The notes: generated by a model from the letters alone, not told the origin. Shown: positions 24,677 through 33,136, counted from the first letter of the stretch. The stretch: DNA of 33,200 bases from Spirulina sp. SIO3F2 (GCA_010672165.1 JAAHHN010000057.1:1-33200); one strand, 5' to 3'. A program made the numbers and translations.

Positions 24677-26450
24677 AGCCTAGCTGTCGAGGCGCTTTTG
24701 TCAAAGCTTGGTGTTCTGCCAACACTTTTTTTACCTGGCTAGCGGTTAGAGGACGGGAAAAAAAATAACCTTGGAACTGTTGACATCCCAGTGCATTAAG
24801 CTGCTTGAGCTGGATTGGATTTTCAACGCCTTCCGCCACCACATCCATGCCCAGTTTATGGGCTAACACAATAATAGCTTCAATGATCTCAGTATTTTCG
24901 CTTTTACGGTTGAGGTTCTGTACAAACGAGCGATCGATTTTCAAGGTATTAATCGGGAAGCGATGTAAATAGCTTAAGGACGAATAACCCGTGCCAAAAT
25001 CATCAATACTGAGACTAATCCCTGAAGATTTGAGCTGCTTGATTCGAAAGCGAGTTGCTTCTGTGTCGTTCATGATTGTGCTTTCGGTAATTTCCAAAGT
25101 CAAGCATTGTCGTTCTAAGCCTGTTCCTTGTAAGATCTCGTCAATTTTCCTTAATAAATCCGGTTGTAAAAACTGCCGACTCGACAAATTAACATTAAGC
25201 TGGATAGAGGTTTTGGGGGGACATTGTTCTTGCCATTTTTGGGCTTGTGAACAAGCTTGGTGGAGTACCCAAAAACCCAACTCAACAATAAAGCCTGTTT
25301 CCTCCGCGATAGGGATAAAACGTTCAGGACTCAATAATCCACGTGTGGGATGATGCCAGCGCAGCAACGCTTCAAATCCTTTGATCGTTGGATTTCCTAT
25401 TGGAGTAGAAACTCCAAAAATGGGTTGATAATAAATCTCGAATTCATCTCGCTCTAAACCGTGGCGTAAATCATGCTCAAGCTGTAACCGCTCTACAACT
25501 TTCGTGTGCATATCGCAATCAAAAATTGCAGAGTTGGCTTTACCTATAGCTTTGGCATTATATAGCGCAATATCAGCGTTCTGCAAAAGGTGTTCTGATA
25601 CTGGAGCTGTTTGATGACTAAGGACAATGCCAATGCTAGTACTAATAAATACCTTATTCTCTTCTAGCTCGAAGGATTGAGTCAGGGCATCATGAATTTG
25701 TTTAGCAAGCTGCGTTGCAGCCAACGTCGTGGTAACAGTCCTGAGTAGAATATTAAATTCATCCCCACCAAAGCGTGATAGAACATCTTGGGGTGATAAG
25801 CATTTCTGTAACCGCTGGGCAACCTCAATCAGCAAGCGATCGCCAGCCAAATGCCCCAATGTATCATTGACTAACTTAAAACCATCTAAATCCAAAAAAA
25901 GAACCGCAAAATGCTGATGGGGGTTGCATTGAAGATTCGCAATGGCTTGTTCTAAATGTTCTACAAAGGCTAGGCGATTGGGGAGTCCAGTCAGGGTATC
26001 ATGGTAGGCCAGGTATTGGAGCTGAGCTGTTGCTCGTTTGCGATCGCTAATATCCATCAAAACGCCTGAGGCCCCCCCTTTCCCATTCGGACGGGCTGAA
26101 ACCTCTAGCCAAACCAGATGACCAGACTGATGGAGAAAACGAAACTCTTCTTTAATCGAGATTTTGGTATCGAGAATCTGCCGTATTAAGCATTTGCCAT
26201 TGTCTTGCTCTTCAGGATGTAAGAAATCATGAAGCGGACGGGTCAAAACAGTATTCAATTCATAACCTAAGGTATTTGTCCAAACCCGATTCAAAAAGGT
26301 TAAATGACCCTGATGATCAATCTCAAAAACAATCTCATTGAGATTTTCAACTAGTTGGCGGTAGCGTGCTTCCGAAGCCGCCAACTCTTCCATCAAGCGA
26401 TATTGAATCTGAGTATGGAGTTCATCTCCGATAGGTTGATGAGCAGTCAT
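24648..26450 (-). CDS. PAS-GGDEF-EAL cyclic di-GMP signalling protein
   Basis: About 600 residues. An N-terminal coiled coil is followed by a PAS domain (ARYRQLVENLNEIVFEIDHQ to VLMDISDRKRA, about 25-145), a GGDEF domain with intact active site RFGGDEF, and an EAL domain with EALLRWHHP, NLSSRQF, EITES, DDFGTGYSSL, DVVAEGVE and QGYFFSRPL. Both cyclase and phosphodiesterase motifs are preserved, so either or both activities are possible. No membrane segments. I place the start at the ATG at 26448-26450, which overlaps the stop of the upstream hydrolase gene as ATGA; a Met six codons earlier (26468) is less likely. Translational coupling with the isochorismatase-like hydrolase is strongly suggested. 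Confidence 0.93.
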   Translation of the reverse strand: MTAHQPIGDELHTQIQYRLMEELAASEARYRQLVENLNEIVFEIDHQGHLTFLNRVWTNTLGYELNTVLTRPLHDFLHPEEQDNGKCLIRQILDTKISIKEEFRFLHQSGHLVWLEVSARPNGKGGASGVLMDISDRKRATAQLQYLAYHDTLTGLPNRLAFVEHLEQAIANLQCNPHQHFAVLFLDLDGFKLVNDTLGHLAGDRLLIEVAQRLQKCLSPQDVLSRFGGDEFNILLRTVTTTLAATQLAKQIHDALTQSFELEENKVFISTSIGIVLSHQTAPVSEHLLQNADIALYNAKAIGKANSAIFDCDMHTKVVERLQLEHDLRHGLERDEFEIYYQPIFGVSTPIGNPTIKGFEALLRWHHPTRGLLSPERFIPIAEETGFIVELGFWVLHQACSQAQKWQEQCPPKTSIQLNVNLSSRQFLQPDLLRKIDEILQGTGLERQCLTLEITESTIMNDTEATRFRIKQLKSSGISLSIDDFGTGYSSLSYLHRFPINTLKIDRSFVQNLNRKSENTEIIEAIIVLAHKLGMDVVAEGVENPIQLKQLNALGCQQFQGYFFSRPLTASQVKKVLAEHQALTKAPRQLGYAYSTKNQS

Positions 26451-27052
26451 GCGGCAACAGCAAAGCACCCTAAAAACTCTTGATGGGTTAACACATCTGC
26501 ATAGGCCGGAAAAATATGTTGACAGTAGAACTCCTGTTCAAAGATAGTCCGTGAGGCAGTACAGTCCGATAAAATCGAGACTTGATAGCCTAATTCATGG
26601 GCACAGCGCCCTGTCGAGTCAATACAGATTGAGGTGATTGTCCCCGCAATAACTACATGCTCAACCCCCTTCTGCTTTAGTAGATGATCTAAGTTTGTAT
26701 GGGCAAACGCATTAAAGCCACGTTTACCATGCACATCAATAATCCGCTCTCGAAATGGTACAAGGGGTTTGATCATTTCAGAGCCGTAGGTATTGGCTTG
26801 CAATGCTCCCACTTCTTTGATGGTTTTGAGAATACCGACTGGATTGACTAACTCTTCATAATTGGGCGTGAAGTTAATAGGGGTTGAAATGATTAACAAT
26901 GAGGAAGGTAAATGCGTGAGAAGCGAAATTGTATTCGCAATAACATTGTTGACTTTGGAAGACTCTTCAACAACCTGGTGCAAGAGTCCAGTTTCACCAA
27001 AGTAGTCGTTTTGATAGCCGACTAAAATGAGTGCAGTTTGAGCAGGATGCAT
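26447..27052 (-). CDS. Isochorismatase-like cysteine hydrolase
   Basis: About 201 residues with the cysteine-hydrolase fold: TALILVGYQNDYFGETG, STPINFTPNYEEL, GKRGFNAFAHTNLD (catalytic Lys), and the nucleophile Cys in AGTITSICIDSTGRCAHELG. The Asp of the usual catalytic triad (D in VDVQNDF-type motifs) is replaced by Gly in LVGYQNDYF. I recall a subfamily with GYQNDYF and CIDSTGR together, so this may be a subfamily trait, not damage. The substrate is unknown. I use ATG 27052; a TTG seven codons upstream is the alternative. It is the first gene of the operon with the GGDEF-EAL and M20 hydrolase genes. Confidence 0.87.
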   Translation of the reverse strand: MHPAQTALILVGYQNDYFGETGLLHQVVEESSKVNNVIANTISLLTHLPSSLLIISTPINFTPNYEELVNPVGILKTIKEVGALQANTYGSEMIKPLVPFRERIIDVHGKRGFNAFAHTNLDHLLKQKGVEHVVIAGTITSICIDSTGRCAHELGYQVSILSDCTASRTIFEQEFYCQHIFPAYADVLTHQEFLGCFAVAA

Positions 27053-27450
27053 AGCAAAATTCTGGGAAAGCAAAGAAGCGGTAATTTAAACGTAAGCAGC
27101 AATTGTGAAAATCCTGTGAAGGAGTCCAACTGCTGAGTTGAAGGCCGAATGTAGTGCATCCCAATCAGTCAGAAGTACTGAAAACCAAGCGAATCAATAG
27201 CTTCTGTTCCGAGAAGATTGAGGCTAAGACAGAAACCCTCAGTCTAGATGTCCTACTATTTTAAAGCAGTCACCCCAGCAAGTCTATAGAATGATGTCTG
27301 AATTTTACATTTCACGATCATTCTCGCAGTTATCCATATCAAGGCACAAAGACATTAAAATATCCTCATGTTTGGTTTTATCGTCGCGCCAGAAATGGAT
27401 TGAAGTGGAACACGATAGGATAAATAGAGCGATCGCAAGCAACCCTATTT
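27053..27450. other. 398-base divergent spacer
   Basis: Promoter region for the hydrolase/GGDEF-EAL operon on one side and the DUF58 gene on the other. A HIP1 octamer lies at about 27430-27437, shortly before the DUF58 start. A plus-strand frame beginning near 27291 runs into DUF58 in another phase and looks non-coding. No RNA gene or strong inverted repeat recognised. Confidence 0.45.
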
Positions 27451-28761
27451 ATGATTCCTGCATCCCGCTTCTATTGGGGACTCCTGCTCGGTGGCGGACT
27501 CGCCACTCTGATGAGCTGTTTTGCGCCTGTAAGTAGCAGCGCGATCGCTCTAGGCATTTGGGATAGCCTGCTGTTGTTGGCATTCTTACTCGATGGGTTT
27601 CAAGGACGTGACCAACACGTTACGGTTAGCCGCCTGCCGATCAATAAGCTTTCTGTAGGGCGAGATAACCCCATTCAGCTCCAAGTGGCGGCGCAAACCC
27701 AACCCGCACGGGTGCAGATTCGTGACACTTATCCTCCTGAATTTGCGGTGTCCACACCCCAATTCCAGCTTCAGCTTGCTGCCCAAGAACGCCAGGATCT
27801 GCTCTACACAATTAACCCCGATCGCCGCTGCCAAACCCAATGGCAAGGGATTCAGGTACGGCAATTGGGACGCTGGCAACTTACGTGGCACAACTGGCGG
27901 GTTCCGGCAGCACAGAATGTACTGATCTATCCGGATCTAGTAGGACTGCGATCGCTCTCCATCCGGCTGGCATTGCAAAACACCGGGACGATGCGTAAAG
28001 CTCAAACCCTAGGGCAGGGAACAGAGTTTCGAGAGTTACGGGATTACCGCCAAGGCGATGATCTGCGCAAAATCAATTGGAATGCCACCGCACGGCGATC
28101 GCAGCCAATTGTGCAAGTTTTAGAACCAGAACGGGAGCAGACTCTGATTGTACTTCTCGATCAAGGACGCTTGATGACGGCTCAGGTGGATGGTTTGCAA
28201 CGATTTGACTGGGGGGTGAATGCCACCCTTTCTTTAGCAATGGCGGGGATTGAACGGGGCGATCGCGTTGGTGTTGGGGTCTTTGACAAAACCCTGAATA
28301 CTTGGCTCCCCCCTGAGCGCCATTCCACCCAGTTTCTCCAAATCCTGGAACGCCTTGCGCCGTTGCAACCCAATTTTCAAGAACCGGACTATTTTGGTGT
28401 TATTAACCAGATTGTTGCCCAACAAACTCGACGGGCATTGGTCGTGATCTTGACAGATATTGTTGATCACACCGCCTCTTCTGAATTGCTCACGGCACTC
28501 GCTCGTCTGGTGCCCCGCTATTTGCCGCTCTGTGTGACGCTGCGTGACCCTCAAGTGGATGCGATCGCCCACACCTCTGATACCCTTGACCCTCAGGCAG
28601 CATATCACCGAGCGGTAGCGCTGGATCTACTAGCCCAACGCCAGGGGACGTTTCGCCTATTGCAACAGCAAGGTGTTTTAGTACTCGATGCCCCAGCTCA
28701 TCGCATCAGTGAAGATTTGGTGGATCACTATCTGCGACTTAAGGCCCGCGATCGCCTTTGA
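27451..28761 (+). CDS. DUF58 domain protein
   Basis: A 436-residue protein. Two hydrophobic N-terminal segments (about 7-25 and 30-48) anchor it in the membrane. A beta-rich region follows, then the DUF58 core with its hallmark GTEFRELRDYRQGDDLRKIN followed by WNATARR, and a von Willebrand A-like part (LIVLLDQGRLM, GDRVGVGVFD, ALVVILTDIVD). DUF58 proteins usually work with MoxR-type AAA ATPases and VWA proteins in complex assembly; no MoxR gene is in the window. It ends 46 bases before the tRNA-Gly gene. Confidence 0.9.
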   Translation: MIPASRFYWGLLLGGGLATLMSCFAPVSSSAIALGIWDSLLLLAFLLDGFQGRDQHVTVSRLPINKLSVGRDNPIQLQVAAQTQPARVQIRDTYPPEFAVSTPQFQLQLAAQERQDLLYTINPDRRCQTQWQGIQVRQLGRWQLTWHNWRVPAAQNVLIYPDLVGLRSLSIRLALQNTGTMRKAQTLGQGTEFRELRDYRQGDDLRKINWNATARRSQPIVQVLEPEREQTLIVLLDQGRLMTAQVDGLQRFDWGVNATLSLAMAGIERGDRVGVGVFDKTLNTWLPPERHSTQFLQILERLAPLQPNFQEPDYFGVINQIVAQQTRRALVVILTDIVDHTASSELLTALARLVPRYLPLCVTLRDPQVDAIAHTSDTLDPQAAYHRAVALDLLAQRQGTFRLLQQQGVLVLDAPAHRISEDLVDHYLRLKARDRL

Positions 28762-28807
28762 CAGAACCCAAAAGAATGATCTACTGTGGAGGGTGGCTAT
28801 TGCCTAC

Positions 28808-28878
<71 letters not shown>

Positions 28879-28908
28879 CTCTAGAAATTCTTGAAACCCC
28901 TGATATAG

Positions 28909-28927
28909 CGTTGGTCTAGAACCAACG
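28909..28927. repeat. CGTTGGT/ACCAACG hairpin downstream of tRNA-Gly
   Basis: CGTTGGT (28909-28915) and ACCAACG (28921-28927) form a 7-bp stem with loop CTAGA, 31 bases after the tRNA. It could help end the tRNA transcript, although no T-run follows. Confidence 0.4.
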
Positions 28928-28943
28928 TATGTAGTAGCGATGC

Positions 28944-28987
28944 TGTACATTAACAGTACACAAAATGTACGGCGAGTGTACAGCAGC
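28944..28987. promoter_or_regulatory. Array of four 11-bp-spaced GTAC boxes
   Basis: Four consecutive 11-mers, TGTACATTAAC, AGTACACAAAA, TGTACGGCGAG and TGTACAGCAGC, each start with (T/A)GTAC in exact 11-base register; a degenerate AGTAG copy precedes them at 28933. The outer copies also form the inverted repeat GCTGTACA/TGTACAGC (28942-28949, 28977-28984). Because GTAC is self-complementary and 11 bp is close to one helical turn, a protein could occupy one face of the DNA. Probable operator or iteron; binder unproven. Confidence 0.5.
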
Positions 28988-29061
28988 AAATTAATGCTAC
29001 GCCCTGCATAATTCAAATAGGCTCAGGAATCAGCCGCATAGTTTTGCTTTGAACTGAACTG

Positions 29062-29075
29062 TGTACCGATGTACA
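29062..29075. promoter_or_regulatory. Candidate LexA-like box upstream of the orphan gene
   Basis: TGTACCGATGTACA has two GTAC cores eight bases apart, matching the core of the cyanobacterial LexA box RGTACNNNDGTWCB (known from Anabaena); only the outermost bases disagree (T for R, A for B). It ends 20 bases before the ATG at 29096, a position suited to repression. Confidence 0.4.
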
Positions 29076-29095
29076 ACTTCTAGAGAAAAAAGTAT

Positions 29096-29485
29096 ATGCA
29101 AACTACATGGTTAAACGAGACACCCAAAAAGTCTGGGACTACAAGGCACTCAATCAAGTTTCATAGAATCAAGCCTACTGCCTCTGATTGTGAGCAGTTG
29201 TCTCAAGGGCCATCCGCGTTCCTTTCCTTTGTGAAACTCAATCTTGCTGAGTCTTGGGGATTCATTGCTGTTGAACATAGAAAAGGTAACGTTAAACGCT
29301 TTTCAGCTTATCTCCACAAGCAAGACACTAATTACTGCTGGTGGGCTAATCTGTCGAGCTTAGACTTAGACCTTCCCTTAGAATTTGAACCTTGGCTAGA
29401 GGACTGCAAGGCTACCGCACTAGAACATATAGCCTTATGTGAGATGGGAGAGGGCTGGGTAAATATCGAGGAGCTTTGCAATTAG
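29096..29485 (+). CDS. Orphan protein of unknown function
   Basis: A 129-residue soluble protein that I do not recognise. It has a basic N-terminal third (TPKKSGTTRHSIKFHRIKP), a central aromatic part (LSFVKLNLAESWGFIAVEHR, YCWWANLSSLDLDLP), and an acidic C-terminus (FEPWLEDCKATALEHIALCE, EGWVNIEEL). Amino-acid composition and the uninterrupted frame look coding. HIP1 sites are absent and codon use is AT-richer than in neighbouring genes, hinting at recent acquisition next to tRNA-Gly. Its upstream region carries the GTAC-box array and a LexA-like site, suggesting tight or damage-responsive control. Confidence 0.62.
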   Translation: MQTTWLNETPKKSGTTRHSIKFHRIKPTASDCEQLSQGPSAFLSFVKLNLAESWGFIAVEHRKGNVKRFSAYLHKQDTNYCWWANLSSLDLDLPLEFEPWLEDCKATALEHIALCEMGEGWVNIEELCN

Positions 29486-29818
29486 CGGCTCAGTAAGGGT
29501 ATTTCTCAATTAATTGAATTATTTCAACACCCACCCTTCCGGCTTAAGTTCGTACCCCAAAAGTCCCATCGTTTCACCTAATGTTCTCAGTCACTAATGC
29601 CGTGATACCTTCTGGCTAAGCGCAAGTTCATAAAACTCATTTGGGATCTATACCTTGGGATTCAAAGCCTTTGCCTACCTGGTTTCCAGAATCATGCAGA
29701 TAACTGCGCATGATTTTCTAGAACTCTGAAGCCTTATCGCTGCGAGAGTAGCCACAACGGATTCTCTGAAACCTTTGTGATTCCGAAAAAAAATATCAAA
29801 TGGGTTCTGTACTGAGAG
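29486..29818. other. 333-base spacer downstream of the orphan gene
   Basis: No gene seen. It contains AATCATGC (29690-29697)/GCATGATT (29708-29715), an 8-bp hairpin with a 10-base loop followed by TTCTAGAAC, a possible terminator. The sequence is AT-rich with A/T tracts near 29785. Confidence 0.45.
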
Positions 29819-30433
29819 TTAAAACTCAATTCCAGGTTGGGCCTTAATCCCCTGCTCTTTAAAGGGATGCTTAACCAGCGTCATCTCTGTCACCAGATCA
29901 GCCACTTCAATCAGTTCAGAAGGAGCACTGCGTCCCGTTAGAATCACATGGCAATCAGCGGGTTTCTCCGCCAGTCCAGCCAAAACAGTCTCTGTGGTCA
30001 AGTAGCCCAGCTTGAGAGCAATATTAACCTCATCGAGCAACACCAGACGATACTCTGGCTCACGAATGAAGGCTAAGGCTTGTGCCCAGGCTGCTTCCGC
30101 CATTTGAATATCCCGATCGCGATCTTGGGTTTCCCAAGTGAATCCTTCTCCCATTGCCCGGAACGTTAGTTGCGCACCAAAGCGTTCAAGCACCGCTTTT
30201 TCGGCGGGTTCCCAAGCCCCTTTGATAAATTGCACGATCGCCACCGTATAGCCATGCCCCAGCGATCGCAAGACCATCCCCAATGCAGCAGTCGTTTTGC
30301 CTTTGCCGTTACCGGTATGGACAATAATCAGACCTTTCTCTTGATTCGCCTGAGCAACACGCTCGGCCTGTACCGCTTGGCGGCGCTGCATTTTTTGTTT
30401 GTATTGGTCAGCCGAAAGCTTGGCGTCAGTCAT
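29819..30433 (-). CDS. cobO: Cob(I)alamin adenosyltransferase (CobO/BtuR type)
   Basis: A 204-residue enzyme that transfers the adenosyl group of ATP to corrinoid cobalt, making adenosylcobalamin or adenosylcobyric precursors. The N-terminal basic helix (YKQKMQRRQAVQAERVAQA) is followed by the P-loop HTGNGKGKTTAALGM, VAIVQFIKGAW, LVLLDEVNIALKLGYL and VILTGRSAPSELIEVADLVT. It ends with VKHPFKEQGIKAQPGIEF, the usual CobO C-terminus, so it is full length. It is 16 bases downstream of the DUF2993 gene on the same strand, probably one transcript. Confidence 0.96.
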   Translation of the reverse strand: MTDAKLSADQYKQKMQRRQAVQAERVAQANQEKGLIIVHTGNGKGKTTAALGMVLRSLGHGYTVAIVQFIKGAWEPAEKAVLERFGAQLTFRAMGEGFTWETQDRDRDIQMAEAAWAQALAFIREPEYRLVLLDEVNIALKLGYLTTETVLAGLAEKPADCHVILTGRSAPSELIEVADLVTEMTLVKHPFKEQGIKAQPGIEF

Positions 30434-30449
30434 GATGAGTTTGAGTTGT

Positions 30450-31142
30450 CTATGCGGGCGTCACCATAATTGTCCCTGCTAATTGGAGTCGTTCGCAATC
30501 TACATCAAGGGCCTCAAAGGCAACCTCTGGGCCCAAATCGAGCTGCATTGCTTCAAGGACATGACGGTCAGAACCAAAGCTGAAATGCAAGGGATCAATA
30601 GTGAGGGTTTGGGGATTAGCCAAAGTGAGAGACCCACCAAAGCTGATGGGAGTTTGATGGGCTATCCCTGAGAGCTGAATTTCTGAGCCCACAAGCTGAA
30701 TCTGCTGCCATTGGGGCGATTGTAACTGCGGAACAAATTCAGAGGGCACACGCTCGGTCACAATATCATTCAGCGCGGTCGCCAGCAGTGGGGCAGCCAA
30801 TGAGGCTTGCAAATCTGCAAAAGTAAGTTGCACAATGCCATTGACAGGAACGGGTTGCAAAAGGTTTAGAGACTTCCCTTTGAGGATTTGGCCGAGGTTG
30901 ATCCGAATCTGAGCCGCTTTGAGTTCAATGTGACTCAAGTGCATCCCCTGGTAAACCGCATGGTCAGCTTGCAAAAAGACCTCCGGAATATAGCCTGTGA
31001 GAATTTGACGGTTTTTGCCCCCAATAACCAATTGGAGTTGCTCAATCTCATCAAGCTGCGATCGCAACCATAGGCGCAATGCTGGGGCCAAAACACGACC
31101 AATCAGATCAGATTCGGGTGCAGAATGCGGTTCAACCGTCAT
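30450..31142 (-). CDS. DUF2993 (LmeA-like) protein
   Basis: A 230-residue protein of the DUF2993 family, abundant in cyanobacteria and related to LmeA-type phospholipid-binding proteins of actinobacteria. Features include LIGRVLAPALRLWLRSQLDE, GKNRQILTGYIPEVFLQADH, YQGMHLSHIELKAAQIRIN and VQLTFADLQASL. No signal peptide is evident. Lipid binding is family-level inference. Its gene precedes cobO closely; no functional link is known. Confidence 0.84.
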   Translation of the reverse strand: MTVEPHSAPESDLIGRVLAPALRLWLRSQLDEIEQLQLVIGGKNRQILTGYIPEVFLQADHAVYQGMHLSHIELKAAQIRINLGQILKGKSLNLLQPVPVNGIVQLTFADLQASLAAPLLATALNDIVTERVPSEFVPQLQSPQWQQIQLVGSEIQLSGIAHQTPISFGGSLTLANPQTLTIDPLHFSFGSDRHVLEAMQLDLGPEVAFEALDVDCERLQLAGTIMVTPA

Positions 31143-31345
31143 GGGTAAAAATAAGGGTGAATAAAAATATTGTTATTTGGCTGGAGATTTTAGTGGTCAA
31201 CCGTTCATGAAACTCTTAACGATGCAAATGGTCTCATTTTGATCCTGGTAGATCATCGAGATTCCTGTAATATTTGTACATAGTTTGTGCCTATCGACAA
31301 GCCCAACTCCTCAACTCACCTGATTCTGCAACGATTCATCATCCT

Positions 31346-32164
31346 ATGCCTGAACGAATCCAAAAGATTCTTGCCCGTTGGGGGATTGCCTCTCGACGCA
31401 AGGCTGAGCAGATGATCATAGCTGGCCGTGTTCGTTGTAATGGCCAGATTGTCACCCTTGGGGATCAAGCTACACCGGGTCAGGATCAATTGGCAGTCGA
31501 TGGTCAGTTACTCCAGGCACAAAACAGACCTGAAGATCTCTATATTCTTTTGAATAAACCCCGTGGGGTTATGTCCACTTGTCATGACCCGCACCAGCGC
31601 CGGACTGTGCTAGGGTGTCTACCGAGCAGGTGGCAGCGGGGGTACGGTTTGCACCCAGTCGGTCGGCTTGACGCTGATTCGACAGGTGCTATTCTATTGA
31701 CCAATGATGGTGTCCTTACCTTAGCCTTGACACATCCGCGCTATCATCTACCAAAAACCTACAAGGTTTGGGTCGCTGGTCATCCAAAACAAGCGGCACT
31801 TAGGGTGTGGCGACAGGGTGTAGAGCTAGATGGTGTACAAACCCGTAGGGCAGTGGTGCGAGTTTTACGCTCAACCCCAGAGCAAACTTTACTGGAGGTG
31901 ATCTTACGGGAGGGGCGGAATCGTCAAATCCGACGGATAGCAGCACAGCTAGGTTATCCAGTTGTGTCGCTTCATCGTAGTGCAATCGGACGTCTTGGCC
32001 TGAAATCCAGTCCAGATTCTCCAAGCCTTGCCTTGGGTGAATATCGCCAGATTGCTAAGCCCGAAATTGAACAGATTTTTCAGTTATCCACCCTTCTTGG
32101 CAAACTTAATTTGCCTCAAGCTGTTTCGGAGAATTCAGTATGCGGATCTCGAATGATTTCCTGA
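31346..32164 (+). CDS. RsuA/RluB-family rRNA pseudouridine synthase
   Basis: About 272 residues from ATG 31346 (MPERIQKILARWGIASRRKA); an upstream non-ATG start near 31274 would add 24 unrelated residues. The N-terminal S4 RNA-binding domain is followed by LNKPRGVMSTCHDP, the catalytic motif GRLDADSTG with its Asp, ILLTNDG, KTYKVWVAG and EGRNRQIRRIAAQLGYPV. Members modify uridine in 16S or 23S rRNA; RluB-type 23S modification is most likely for this length, but RsuA-type is not excluded. The 3' end overlaps the RodZ-like gene by 25 bases. Confidence 0.92.
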   Translation: MPERIQKILARWGIASRRKAEQMIIAGRVRCNGQIVTLGDQATPGQDQLAVDGQLLQAQNRPEDLYILLNKPRGVMSTCHDPHQRRTVLGCLPSRWQRGYGLHPVGRLDADSTGAILLTNDGVLTLALTHPRYHLPKTYKVWVAGHPKQAALRVWRQGVELDGVQTRRAVVRVLRSTPEQTLLEVILREGRNRQIRRIAAQLGYPVVSLHRSAIGRLGLKSSPDSPSLALGEYRQIAKPEIEQIFQLSTLLGKLNLPQAVSENSVCGSRMIS

Positions 32165-32946
32165 CCCCTGCCCAGGGGAAAAAACTTAAAGAGTTGGGCG
32201 ATTACCTCCGCGAAGTGCGGATGCATCGTGGCTTGACCGTATCAACTGTAGCCCAACGTACCCGCATCCAGGAACGCTTGATTCGCGCCATAGAATCAGC
32301 TGATGTACAGGAACTTCCGGAACCTATCTATATCCAGGCGTTAATCCATCGGATGGGAGATGCTGTTGGAGTGGAAGGGAAAACCTTAGCCGCAGCTTTT
32401 CCAACTCAACCTAATTTACGGGCAATTAAGCCGTCTTGGAAACCAGTTAAGAAACCGTGGATGCGTCCGTTTCACCTCTACCTGGTATATGTCACGGTCA
32501 TGATTGGGGTTGTGAGTGGTTTATCCCTAGTGGTGCGATCGCCAAGTCCTCAGCTTGCTCAATCTGAGCCAGAATCCACTGTTGAAGCAACTGAGCCTGC
32601 AACAACAGACCGTCCATCGCCTACTCAGCCTGTCGTTCAAGAGGCGGTTCAAGTTGCTTCCCCCCCCGTCGAACCGGATAAAGTCACTGTAACGATGAAG
32701 CTTGAAGAGGAGTCTTGGGTGCGGATTGTTGCTGATGGTTCAGTACAGTTTGAGGGCACCTTGGCCAAGGGTGAAGAACGCACCTGGCAGGCCGATGACG
32801 AATTAACGGTGAGAGCGGGTAATGCAGGCGCAGTTGTAGTTAAGATCAACAATGCTGCGGAGGCTAAGCCTCTAGGTAATCCAGGAGCAGTACAAACAGT
32901 GACCTATCAGCCGCCGGTGGAGCAAGAGGAAAAGAAGCCGTCTTAA
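32140..32946 (+). CDS. RodZ-like membrane protein with cytoplasmic helix-turn-helix
   Basis: A 268-residue protein. A RodZ-type helix-turn-helix (about 10-85; LGDYLREVRMHRGLTVSTVA, RLIRAIESADVQELPEPIY) is followed by a basic juxtamembrane stretch, one membrane helix (about 112-130) and a Ser/Thr/Pro/Glu-rich linker. A C-terminal beta domain of DUF4115 type ends it (VTVTMKLEEESWVRIVADG, FEGTLAKGEERTWQADDELT, VRAGNAGAVVVKIN). RodZ links MreB filaments to the cell-shape machinery. GGAG at 32128-32131 is well placed for ATG 32140. Overlap with the upstream pseudouridine synthase gene suggests coupling. Confidence 0.87.
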   Translation: MRISNDFLTPAQGKKLKELGDYLREVRMHRGLTVSTVAQRTRIQERLIRAIESADVQELPEPIYIQALIHRMGDAVGVEGKTLAAAFPTQPNLRAIKPSWKPVKKPWMRPFHLYLVYVTVMIGVVSGLSLVVRSPSPQLAQSEPESTVEATEPATTDRPSPTQPVVQEAVQVASPPVEPDKVTVTMKLEEESWVRIVADGSVQFEGTLAKGEERTWQADDELTVRAGNAGAVVVKINNAAEAKPLGNPGAVQTVTYQPPVEQEEKKPS

Positions 32947-32965
32947 ACTCAGTCTCCTATCGACC

Positions 32966-33136
32966 ATGAAATTGCCACCGGCTTGGGCCCTACCTTCCCA
33001 AATCCTGAATCGTTTGGGTCAACGTAGTGCAGGTAAGCAACGTGCAATGGTTGCTGAGAAGCATCTACTGCTGATACCAAATCCGGATAGTATAGGGAGT
33101 CTTGATATAGTTAGAGAAAAATGGGAAGAACAGTAA
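32966..33136 (+). pseudogene. 5' fragment of a conserved cyanobacterial gene interrupted by an IS630-type element
   Basis: The frame begins MKLPPAWALPSQILNRLGQR and continues SAGKQRAMVAEKHLLLI up to about 33076, which I recognise as the start of a cyanobacterial protein of unknown function. It then reads 20 codons of insertion sequence and stops at 33134-33136. It lies 19 bases after the RodZ-like gene, likely its operon partner before disruption. Confidence 0.65.

Noticed and set aside
27291..27536. Plus-strand 81-codon frame running into DUF58
   Set aside because: Out of frame with DUF58, Ser/Arg-rich, no family match; it looks like non-coding sequence plus a shadow.
28944..28987. CRISPR array
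   Set aside because: The units are 11 bases with only the GTAC core conserved; there are no repeat-spacer units and no cas genes.
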